This document shows positions 41,953-49,012 of a DNA stretch of 64,000 nucleotides, piece by piece. A program made the translations under genes and the position numbers. This DNA comes from Roseococcus sp. SDR (lineage in GTDB: Bacteria > Pseudomonadota > Alphaproteobacteria > Acetobacterales > Acetobacteraceae), in NCBI RefSeq assembly GCF_019083995.1, contig NZ_JAHRCU010000014.1, forward strand, positions 1 to 64,000, written 5' to 3'. Within the stretch, counting starts at the first letter, position 1. Every line of letters starts with the position of its first letter. Under the pieces are notes generated by a model that made no database searches, was not told the DNA's origin, and was given only the letters and a program-made list of their open reading frames with translations.

Positions 41953-42672
41953 ATGACCGACAGTTTAGTGACAGGGGGCCTCGCCGGCCTCGTCGTCGTC
42001 GCCCTCATCATCGGCATCGCGTTTTCCACCAATGAATTGGTGAGCCGCGCGCTGCTGGCAGTGGACCGGTTCTCGACCCTGATCGGCCAGACCTTCTCCT
42101 GGACCATCATCCTGCTGACGCTGGCCATCACCTATGAGGTGATCGCGCGGCGCTTCTTCTCGGCGCCCACGAACTGGGGCTACGACGTGCAGTACATGCT
42201 CTACGGCACGCTGTTCATGTTCGCGGGCGCCTATGCGCTCAGCCGCGGCGGGCATGTGCGCGGCGACTTCCTGTACCGGATGATGCCCGCGCGGCGGCAG
42301 GCGATGCTCGACCTGCTGCTCTACATCCTGTTCTTCTTCCCCGCGATCTTCGCCTTCATGGTGGCGGGCTGGCACTTCTTCGAGCTGAGCTGGCTGCAGA
42401 ACGAGCGCAGCATGTTCTCGCCCTCCGGCCCCATCATCTGGCCCTTCAAGGGCATCATCCCCGTCGTCGGCTTCATCATGCTGCTGCAGGGCCTGGTGGA
42501 AGTCGTGCGCTGCGTGCGCTGCATCCGCTCGGGCGAATGGCCGCAGCGCCTCTCCGACGTGGAGGAGCTGGACCAGATCATCCTCGCCAAGGCGGCCGAG
42601 AAGTCGCCCGAGGAACTCGCCCGCGAACTCGCGGAAAACGCCGACGCGGCGCTGGCCGCCAAGGGACGGTAA
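41953..42672 (+). CDS. dctQ: TRAP transporter small permease subunit DctQ
   Basis: The 239-residue protein has four main helices (first: GGLAGLVVVALIIGIAF). The DctQ-type segment TYEVIARRFFSAPTNWGYDV includes the conserved arginine-rich loop. A longer than usual C-terminal tail (ELDQIILAKAAEKSPEELAR) ends in an alanine/glutamate-rich helix. The ATG at 41953 was chosen by the AACATG context; no strong Shine-Dalgarno is seen. It bridges the binding protein and the large permease; dctM starts 5 bases after its stop. Confidence 0.9.
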   Translation: MTDSLVTGGLAGLVVVALIIGIAFSTNELVSRALLAVDRFSTLIGQTFSWTIILLTLAITYEVIARRFFSAPTNWGYDVQYMLYGTLFMFAGAYALSRGGHVRGDFLYRMMPARRQAMLDLLLYILFFFPAIFAFMVAGWHFFELSWLQNERSMFSPSGPIIWPFKGIIPVVGFIMLLQGLVEVVRCVRCIRSGEWPQRLSDVEELDQIILAKAAEKSPEELARELAENADAALAAKGR

Positions 42673-42677
42673 GCACC

Positions 42678-44090
42678 ATGATCTCCGATGCCGGCCTGGG
42701 CCTCACGCAGCTCCTGCTCTTCCTCTTCTTCATCCTGCTGGGCTTTCCCATCGCCTTCACGCTGATGGCGATGGGCCTGTTCTTCGGCTATCTCGGCATG
42801 GGCGAGCGCGTCTTCGACCTGCTGATCCAGCGCACCTATGCCGTGATGAGCAGCGACGTGCTGATCTCCGTCCCGCTCTTCGTGCTGATGGGCTACATCA
42901 TCGAGCGCGCGAACATCCTGGACCGGCTGTTCCGTGCGCTGCAGATGGCCTCGGGCAACATCCCCGGCTCGCTCGCGGTCGCGACACTCGCCACCTGCGC
43001 GCTGTTCGCGACCGCCACCGGCATCGTGGGCGCGGTGGTGACGCTGATGGGCCTGCTGGCCTTTCCGGCCATGCTGCGCGCGGGCTATGACGTGAAGCTC
43101 GCCGCCGGTGTCGTCTGCGCGGGCGGCTGCCTCGGCATCCTCATCCCGCCCTCCATCATGCTGATCCTCTATGGCGCCACGGCCGGTGTCTCGGTCGTGC
43201 AGCTCTACGCCGCGGCCTTCATTCCCGGCATCACGCTGGCCGGCCTCTATGTCGCCTATGCGATCGGCATCGCCATCGTGAAGCCCGAGGTCGCGCCGCG
43301 CCTCCCGCCGGATGCCGTGCAGGTGCCCTTCGGCAAGCTGGTCTGGGCGCTGCTGACCAGCTTCTTCCCGCTGGCGCTGCTCATCGCCATGGTGCTGGGC
43401 GCGATCCTGATGGGCCTGGCCACGCCGTCGGAAGCGGCGGCCATGGGCTCGCTCGGCTCCATCATCCTCGCCGTCGCCTATCGCTCCTTCAACTTCCAGA
43501 AGCTGAAGGAAAGCGTGTTCCTGACGGCGCGCACGAGTGCGATGGTCTGCTGGCTCTTCGTCGGCTCCTACATCTTCTCCTCGGTCTTCGGCTATCTCGG
43601 CGGCCAGGGTGTGGTGGAGGAGTTCGTGAAGAGCCTGCCGCTCAACACCTTCACCTTCATGCTGCTGGCGCAAGCCATCATCTTCATCCTCGGCTGGCCG
43701 CTGGAATGGACCGAGATCATCGTGATCTTCGTGCCGATCTTCCTGCCGCTCTTGGATGATTTCGGCGTGGACCCGCTCTTCTTCGGCATCCTGATCGCGC
43801 TGAACCTGCAGACGAGCTTCCTCTCGCCGCCGGTCGCCATGGCCGCCTTCTACCTGAAGGGTGTCGCGCCGAAGCACGTGAAGATCGAGGACATCTTCAA
43901 GGGCTGCATGCCCTTCATCTACATCGTCGTCTTCACGATGCTGATGGTCTACGTCTTCCCGGGCTTGGTCACCTGGCTGCCGGAGCAGCTCTATGGCGGT
44001 GACGCCGGCCCGCCTGCCGTCTCCATGGAATCGCCGCCCGAGGGCGGCTTCCAGGAGGAGGAGATGCCCGAGCTCCCGCCGCTGCGATGA
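42678..44090 (+). CDS. dctM: TRAP transporter large permease subunit DctM
   Basis: The 470-residue protein has about 12 helices. It shows the DctM signature GCLGILIPPSIMLILYGATA. It also shows ATPSEAAAMGSLGSI-type sequence (TPSEAAAMGSLG at ~residue 250) and FLSPPVAMAAFYLKGVAP in the second half. It carries out sodium-driven transport with DctPQ. The C-terminal cytoplasmic tail ends PELPPLR and overlaps the hydratase-like gene by 4 bases. The TRAP cargo is unknown, though a dicarboxylate or keto acid would fit the neighbour. Confidence 0.94.
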   Translation: MISDAGLGLTQLLLFLFFILLGFPIAFTLMAMGLFFGYLGMGERVFDLLIQRTYAVMSSDVLISVPLFVLMGYIIERANILDRLFRALQMASGNIPGSLAVATLATCALFATATGIVGAVVTLMGLLAFPAMLRAGYDVKLAAGVVCAGGCLGILIPPSIMLILYGATAGVSVVQLYAAAFIPGITLAGLYVAYAIGIAIVKPEVAPRLPPDAVQVPFGKLVWALLTSFFPLALLIAMVLGAILMGLATPSEAAAMGSLGSIILAVAYRSFNFQKLKESVFLTARTSAMVCWLFVGSYIFSSVFGYLGGQGVVEEFVKSLPLNTFTFMLLAQAIIFILGWPLEWTEIIVIFVPIFLPLLDDFGVDPLFFGILIALNLQTSFLSPPVAMAAFYLKGVAPKHVKIEDIFKGCMPFIYIVVFTMLMVYVFPGLVTWLPEQLYGGDAGPPAVSMESPPEGGFQEEEMPELPPLR

Positions 44091-44782
44091 GTGCCAAGGA
44101 AGCGGCGCAGTTCCTGGCCGAGGCCTGGGAGACGGGGCATTCGCTCGCCCCCTTCCCCGATGACCTGCTGCCCGCCGATGTGCCGGCGGGCGAGGCGATC
44201 GCCGCCGAGCTGGTGGAGGCGCTGGGCCTGCCGGTCTGCGGCGTGCGGCTTGCTCCCGGCCCGGATGGGCTGACCATGCTCTCCGCGCCGCTGCTGGCGC
44301 CGCGCATGCTGCGTGTGGGCACGCCGGTGGCACTCTCCGCCCTGCGCAGCCCGCGCATCTCGGTGGGCGTGATGGGCGTGCTGGGCGAGGCCTTCGAGGG
44401 CGGCGAGCCGGTCTTCTCCGCCTTCCATCCGGTGCTCGACATCGCGGCCACGCGCTACACCTCGGGTGCGGCGGATGCGGCGCATCAGGTGGCCGACATG
44501 GGCGGCCTCGGCTTCGTGCTGGTGGGCAAGCGCTGGATCGGCGCCCTGCCGGAGGATGGCGAGGCGCGGATCGGCCTGACCGGCGCGCGGCCCCGCCCGC
44601 TGCGCGCGCCGCTCGCCAACCTCATGCGCCAGGCAGGCGAGGAAGCGCTGCGCTGGGGCGGGCTGCCGGAAGGGGCCGCGCTGGTCGTGGCCGGGCTCGC
44701 CACCGGGTCGCCGCCCGTCGCGGGGCAGAAATGGGCGGGCGCTGTCTCGCCCGTCGGCCGCATTTCCGCGGTGCTCGGATGA
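44087..44782 (+). CDS. 2-keto-4-pentenoate hydratase-like protein (FAH superfamily)
   Basis: The 231-residue protein starts MSAKEAAQFLAEAWETGHSL, like the N-terminal helices of MhpD/hydratase enzymes. A fumarylacetoacetate hydrolase-type core follows (ALRSPRISVGVMGVLGEAFE and FSAFHPVLDIAATRYT). It is coupled to dctM by an ATGA overlap, so it may act on the imported acid. The usual family motif E-x-E could not be confirmed in this sequence; DIAATRY occupies the corresponding region, so activity may be altered. Hydratase-like assignment is moderate. Confidence 0.7.
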   Translation: MSAKEAAQFLAEAWETGHSLAPFPDDLLPADVPAGEAIAAELVEALGLPVCGVRLAPGPDGLTMLSAPLLAPRMLRVGTPVALSALRSPRISVGVMGVLGEAFEGGEPVFSAFHPVLDIAATRYTSGAADAAHQVADMGGLGFVLVGKRWIGALPEDGEARIGLTGARPRPLRAPLANLMRQAGEEALRWGGLPEGAALVVAGLATGSPPVAGQKWAGAVSPVGRISAVLG

Positions 44783-44847
44783 ATGGCGGAAGGGTTGCGT
44801 TAGTATTTCAGGCGTAACTTTCGCGCTCCGCAAGGCCGGAGAACGAC

Positions 44848-45678
44848 GTGACGATCCAGACGAGCTGCCGGGGATGCCGTGACGGTGCGGGCTTCGGCCA
44901 GGTCATCACCATGGCCTTCCAGCCCATCCTGAACATCCGCACCGGACAGGTCTTCGCGCAGGAGGCCCTGGTGCGCGGGGCGGATGGGGCGGGCGCGGCG
45001 GAGGTCCTCTCCCATGTGACGGACCAGAACCGCTACGCCTTCGACCAGCTCTGCCGCACCACGGCGATCGAGCTCGCGGCCGGGCTCGGCCTGGCGGAGA
45101 GCGGGGCCGCGCTCTCCGTGAACTTCCTGCCCAATGCGGTCTATGAGCCCAAGGCCTGCATCCGCCTGACGCTGGCCACCGCGCTGCGGCACGGCCTGCC
45201 GCTCCATCAGATCATCTTCGAATTCACCGAATCCGAGAGCCTGGACACGGCGCATCTGCTGAACATCCTGCGCGCCTATAAGGCGATGGGGTTCAGGACG
45301 GCGATTGATGATTTCGGCGCCGGCTATGCCGGGCTCAGCCTGCTGTCCAAGTTCCAGCCGGACATCGTGAAGATCGACATGGAGCTGGTGCGCGGCCTCG
45401 ACACCGACCGCGCCAAGCGGATCATCCTGCGCGGCACGCTGCGCATCCTGGCCGAGCTGGGCATCGCGACCGTCTGCGAAGGCGTGGAGACGCCGGCCGA
45501 ATACGGGGTGCTGCGCGACATGGGAGTGGAGCTGATGCAGGGCTACCTGATCGGCCGGCCGGCGCTGCAGGCGCTGAACCACCCGCCCGTTCCACCGCCC
45601 ACCCTTCCCTGGCCCGCGCGTGGCGGTGGGCGGAGCCAGCCCGCGCCACGCATGGCGCATGGCGCCCCGGATCGCTGA
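44848..45678 (+). CDS. EAL domain cyclic-di-GMP phosphodiesterase
   Basis: The 276-residue protein consists almost solely of an EAL domain. Key residues are visible: QEALVR (EAL motif), SVNFLP (metal Asn), FEFTES (metal Glu), DDFGAGYAGL (two Asp), VKIDMELV (Lys), and CEGVETPAEY (Glu), so hydrolysis of cyclic-di-GMP to pGpG should be possible. Start is GTG at 44848. The N terminus has cysteines (CRGCRDGAG), which may form a small metal or redox site. A PilZ-type chemoreceptor lies 15 kb away. The C terminus ends in a proline-rich tail. Confidence 0.9.
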   Translation: MTIQTSCRGCRDGAGFGQVITMAFQPILNIRTGQVFAQEALVRGADGAGAAEVLSHVTDQNRYAFDQLCRTTAIELAAGLGLAESGAALSVNFLPNAVYEPKACIRLTLATALRHGLPLHQIIFEFTESESLDTAHLLNILRAYKAMGFRTAIDDFGAGYAGLSLLSKFQPDIVKIDMELVRGLDTDRAKRIILRGTLRILAELGIATVCEGVETPAEYGVLRDMGVELMQGYLIGRPALQALNHPPVPPPTLPWPARGGGRSQPAPRMAHGAPDR

Positions 45679-45708
45679 GGCCCCAGGGAAGCTCCCTCGG
45701 ATGCCCCC

Positions 45709-46665
45709 TTAGGCCGCGCGCCGGAACGCTGCCAGGCCGCCGCTGCGCAGCAGGTTCGAGGGGAGCTGGTGGCCGACGATGCGCTCGGCCAGCTTCGCGG
45801 CCTCGATCAGGGCGTCGAGGTCGATGCCCGTGGAAACGCCCATTTCCTCGCAGAGGAAGACCAGCTCCTCGGTCGCGATATTGCCGGGGGCACCCGGATG
45901 GCCCGCGAAGGGGCAGCCGCCCAGCCCCGCCACGGCCGCGTCGAAGGCCGAGACACCGAGGCGCAGGCCGGCCGCCGCACAGGCGATGCCAAGGCCGCGC
46001 GTGTCATGCAGGTGCAGCGAGACCTTGGGGCCGGGGAATTTTTCCCGCACGGCGCCGACCAGGCGCTCGACCAGCACAGGATTGGCCCAGCCCATGCTGT
46101 CCGCCAGGGAGATCTTCTGCACCTCGCAGCCGGTCTCCTCGGCGATGCGCATGGCATCGGTCAGCGCGGCCATGGCCTGGGCGGTGGAGACGGCGCCCGA
46201 GAAATTGCAGCCGAAGGCGGCCTGGAGCGAGACGCGGGTGATGGGCACGCCGGCCGCCTGGTGCGTCGCCACATGCTGGCGCTGGGCGACGAGCTGCTCG
46301 GCATGGCTGCGGTTGAGGTTCTTCCGCGTGAAGGCCTCCGAGCCGGTGACGGTGATCGAGCCCTCGATGGTCAGCCGGTCGGCGAAACCCTGGACGCGCT
46401 CCAGCCCCTTCGCGTTGAACCAGAGTGCGATGTACTCGACGCCCGCGCGCGGCGTGAAGCCGGCCACGACCTGCTCCGCATCCGCCCAGCCCGGGACGAT
46501 CTTGGGGCTGACAAAGCTCGCGACCTGCACCCGCGCGACGCCGGTGGCCGAGAGCGCGTCGATCAGCGCGATCTTGTCGGCCGTGGGAATGGGGCCGGGT
46601 TCGATCTGGAAGCCTTCGCGCGGGCCTTCCTCGGTGATCTCGACGCGCGCGGGCAGGTCGCTCAT
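45709..46665 (-). CDS. Hydroxymethylglutaryl-CoA lyase-like protein
   Basis: The 318-residue HMGL-like TIM barrel shows VASFVSPKIVPGWAD, metal ligands SLHLHDTRGLG and PGNIATEE, and the lid cysteine in GLGGCPFAG. These are HMG-CoA lyase features (acetoacetate plus acetyl-CoA production from leucine catabolism). The N-terminal catalytic segment reads EEGPREGFQIE rather than the usual EVGPRDGLQNE, replacing the metal-binding aspartate with glutamate. It starts 3 bases after the DUF3237 gene, so they form an operon. A different acyl-CoA or hydroxy-acid substrate is possible. Confidence 0.82.
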   Translation of the reverse strand: MSDLPARVEITEEGPREGFQIEPGPIPTADKIALIDALSATGVARVQVASFVSPKIVPGWADAEQVVAGFTPRAGVEYIALWFNAKGLERVQGFADRLTIEGSITVTGSEAFTRKNLNRSHAEQLVAQRQHVATHQAAGVPITRVSLQAAFGCNFSGAVSTAQAMAALTDAMRIAEETGCEVQKISLADSMGWANPVLVERLVGAVREKFPGPKVSLHLHDTRGLGIACAAAGLRLGVSAFDAAVAGLGGCPFAGHPGAPGNIATEELVFLCEEMGVSTGIDLDALIEAAKLAERIVGHQLPSNLLRSGGLAAFRRAA

Positions 46666-46668
46666 CGC

Positions 46669-47136
46669 TCAGCGCACCGCATAGACGTCATAGCGCGGGC
46701 CCGAGGGCGGGCGCTGGCCGGTGCCGACGGCGAGCGTGCGGTTCATCCAGGCGAGGTCGGCGGCACCCGTCTGGAAGCGCATGGTGGTGCGGAAATAATA
46801 CTCGGAAGGGTCCACCGTCTCGCCGGCGGCGAGGCGGGCCAGCACCTCGGGCTTGCCGGTGCGGATGCCGGAATACTGGACATAGACGAGGCTGCCGGAG
46901 GCGGCCTTGATGGTGAGGCGGACGTCGATATGGGCGGTTCCGTCAGCCTCGACGCGCAGCCAATCGGCCGCGGTGCCGCCCAGGATCTCGCCCTGCAGCG
47001 CGGGGCCGGAGACGGTGCCGCCGGTGACGGCGACGACGCGGAGGTCATGCCCGTCCGCGCCCTTGCCCACCATCTGGGGGGCGCCCACGGTGAGGTCCAT
47101 CGAGAAGAGATATTCGGTGACGAGCGGCAGCGGCAT
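46669..47136 (-). CDS. DUF3237 family protein
   Basis: The 155-residue protein (ATG at 47136) matches DUF3237 in layout. It opens PLPLVTEYLFSMDLTVGAP, has a central GGTVSGPALQGEILGGTAADW, and a YYFRTTMRFQTG segment before the tryptophan/asparagine-containing LAWMNR. These form a beta-rich fold of unknown function, often found beside acyl-CoA catabolism genes. Operon with the lyase suggests a supporting enzyme. Upstream lies the divergent TetR gene. Confidence 0.85.
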   Translation of the reverse strand: MPLPLVTEYLFSMDLTVGAPQMVGKGADGHDLRVVAVTGGTVSGPALQGEILGGTAADWLRVEADGTAHIDVRLTIKAASGSLVYVQYSGIRTGKPEVLARLAAGETVDPSEYYFRTTMRFQTGAADLAWMNRTLAVGTGQRPPSGPRYDVYAVR

Positions 47137-47227
47137 GGGGCGTCCTCCTTCGGGTTTCGGGCAGCATGCCCGGACGGGACCGTTCCGCAAGAGGCTTGCG
47201 GCGCGCGGAATGATGGCCCAATTTCAC

Positions 47228-47253
47228 CTGAGGATTTTTCTCATTTCTCTCAG
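47228..47253. promoter_or_regulatory. Candidate operator before tetR at 47263
   Basis: CTGAG (47228-47232) and CTCAG (47249-47253) form an inverted repeat in an AT-rich patch just upstream of the tetR start, in the 126-base space shared with the divergent DUF3237 gene. TetR autoregulation is the natural reading, but only symmetry is seen. Confidence 0.35.
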
Positions 47254-47262
47254 AGACCGATC

Positions 47263-47871
47263 ATGAACGCCATGGACCCGCACAGCGCGACGCGCGCGCG
47301 CATCGCCGATGCGGCGGAGGCGCTGTTCCGCCAGATCGGCTACCAGAAGACCTCGGTGGCGGACATCGCCAAGGCCTGCGCCATGTCACCGGCCAATGTG
47401 TATCGCTTCTTCCCCTCGAAGAGCGCGATCAACGAGGCGATCACGCAGCGGCTGCTGGACACGATCGGGGGCGAGCTGGAGGCGATCGCGGCCGGCGGCG
47501 GCAGCGCGGGGGAGCGGTTGCGCGCCACCGCCCGGCACCTCTATCGGCGCGACGTGGAGCTGTTCTTCGCCGAGAAGCGCATGCACGACATGGTGGGTGC
47601 CGCCATGACCGAGCATTGGGGCGTGATCGAGGGCTTCATCGCGCGGATCCTGGCCCTCTGGGAGGGGTTGCTGCGCGAGGGGATGGCGGCGGGCGAGTTC
47701 CGCGACCTTGACCCGGCGGTGACGGCGCTGGCGTTCAAGCACTGCCTGCTGCTCTGGACCCATCCCATCCTGCTGGCCGATTGCCTGGGCCGGGGCGACA
47801 CGCCGGATGAGCTGGCGGGCCACCAGGAGGCGGCGCTGGATCTGCTGCTGGCGGGGATCGCGAGCAATTGA
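47263..47871 (+). CDS. TetR family transcriptional regulator
   Basis: The 202-residue protein has the TetR DNA-binding domain at residues ~9-55 (TSVADIAKACAMSPANVYRF, then FPSKSAINEAI). A C-terminal helical domain follows with FAEKRMHDMVGAAMTEHW and HCLLLWTHPILLADCL. It lies 64 bases upstream of an RND efflux pair on the same strand, and two palindromes lie in that gap, so it likely represses the pump and perhaps the divergent DUF3237 operon. An alternative ATG lies at 47272. The inducer is unknown. Confidence 0.9.
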   Translation: MNAMDPHSATRARIADAAEALFRQIGYQKTSVADIAKACAMSPANVYRFFPSKSAINEAITQRLLDTIGGELEAIAAGGGSAGERLRATARHLYRRDVELFFAEKRMHDMVGAAMTEHWGVIEGFIARILALWEGLLREGMAAGEFRDLDPAVTALAFKHCLLLWTHPILLADCLGRGDTPDELAGHQEAALDLLLAGIASN

Positions 47872-47874
47872 TCG

Positions 47875-47898
47875 CTGACGATTATTGATTTTCGTCAG
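47875..47898 (+). promoter_or_regulatory. Candidate TetR operator ahead of the RND pump
   Basis: CTGACGA (47875-47881) and TCGTCAG (47892-47898) are a perfect 7-base inverted repeat with a 10-base AT-rich spacer. It lies between tetR and the adaptor gene, in a local AT-rich promoter-like stretch. Spacing and symmetry fit a TetR operator; binding is not shown. Confidence 0.5.
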
Positions 47899-47910
47899 TG
47901 AATAGTCATT

Positions 47911-47932
47911 ATGGCTCCGATCACGGAGCCAT
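47911..47932 (+). promoter_or_regulatory. Hairpin sequestering the RND adaptor ribosome binding site
   Basis: ATGGCTCCG (47911-47919) and CGGAGCCAT (47924-47932) form a perfect 9-base stem with a 4-base loop. CGGAG at 47924-47928 is the Shine-Dalgarno seven bases before the ATG at 47936. The structure could gate translation of the pump, or be a second protein-binding palindrome. Confidence 0.55.
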
Positions 47933-47935
47933 GCC

Positions 47936-49012
47936 ATGCGTCCCTCGCCCCTTCTCCTGCTGCTGCTGACCGCCTGCCTGCCCGAGGCGAAGACCGCCGC
48001 CCCCGCCCCCGAAGAGCCGCCCCGCCCCGTCCAGGTCGCGGAAATCCGCCATCTCCCGGCCGATGCGGGGCCGAGCTTCACCGGCGTGGTGCGCGCCCGG
48101 CGCGAGGCGGATGTGGCGCTGCGGGCCGGCGGGCGGATCGCCGAGCGGCTCGTGGACCTGGGCGCCGAGGTCAGCGCGGGCCAGGTGCTGTTCCGGCTCG
48201 ACCCGCGGGACCTGGAGCTGGCCTTGCGCGCGGCCGAGGCCGACGTGCTCTCGGCCGAGGCGACGGCGGCGCAGGCGGTGAATGACGCGGCGCGCTCCCG
48301 CGCGCTGGTCGCCGCCGGGCATGTCGCCGCCGCCTTCCACGAACAGCGCGAGGCGACGGCGCGGGCCGCGACGCAGCGCCTCGCCGCCGCGCGCGCCCAG
48401 CGCGACCTCGCCCGCAACCGGCTCGATTATGCCGAACTCCGCGCCCCGGCCGCGGGCCGCGTGACGGCCATCCTGGCCGAGGCCGGGCAGGTGGTGGCGG
48501 AGGGCGCCCCCGTGCTGCGCCTGGCCGACCCCTCGGAGCGGGAGGTGCTGGTGCAGCTGCCCGAGACCGCCATCGGCGCGATGGTGGCGACCGCGCGCTT
48601 CTGGGCGCGGCCCGAGGTGGCGCTGCCCGTGCGCCTGCGCGAGGTGGCGGCGCAGGCGGACCCCAATATGCGCACCTATGCCGCGCGCTTCGCCTTGCCC
48701 GACGCGCCGGACTGGGCGCGGCTCGGCATGACGGCGACCATCCAGATCGCGGCCGAGCAGGCGGCGCCCAGCGCGCGCATCCCGCTCTCCGCTTTGCATG
48801 ATCGCGGCCAGGGGCCGATGGTCTGGCGCCTCGCCGGCGGGGGCTCGATCGAGGCGGCGCCAGTGACGGTGCTCGGCCTTTCCGAGAGCATGGCGACCAT
48901 CCGCACGCAGCTGCCCGAGGGCACGCGCATCGTCGCCATGGGCGCGCAGCTGCTGGCGCCGGACAGCCGCGTGCGGCCGGTGGAGCAGCGCCTGGCGGGG
49001 GCGATGCGGTGA
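47936..49012 (+). CDS. RND efflux periplasmic adaptor (membrane fusion lipoprotein)
   Basis: The 358-residue protein starts with a lipoprotein signal (LLLLLLTAC, lipid on the cysteine at residue 14). The biotinyl-lipoyl halves flank a helical hairpin: SFTGVVRARREADVALRAGG, then long helices over residues ~90-160, then DYAELRAPAAGRVTAI. A beta-barrel domain follows. It links an inner-membrane RND pump to an outer-membrane channel. The pump gene follows directly. No outer-membrane factor gene is adjacent. The likely regulator is the upstream TetR. Confidence 0.9.
   Translation: MRPSPLLLLLLTACLPEAKTAAPAPEEPPRPVQVAEIRHLPADAGPSFTGVVRARREADVALRAGGRIAERLVDLGAEVSAGQVLFRLDPRDLELALRAAEADVLSAEATAAQAVNDAARSRALVAAGHVAAAFHEQREATARAATQRLAAARAQRDLARNRLDYAELRAPAAGRVTAILAEAGQVVAEGAPVLRLADPSEREVLVQLPETAIGAMVATARFWARPEVALPVRLREVAAQADPNMRTYAARFALPDAPDWARLGMTATIQIAAEQAAPSARIPLSALHDRGQGPMVWRLAGGGSIEAAPVTVLGLSESMATIRTQLPEGTRIVAMGAQLLAPDSRVRPVEQRLAGAMR

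Noticed and set aside
42321-44333. 670-codon minus-strand frame opposite dctM
   Set aside because: The product is a glutamate/aspartate/histidine-rich antisense artefact; dctQ and dctM are well-defined and coupled on the plus strand.
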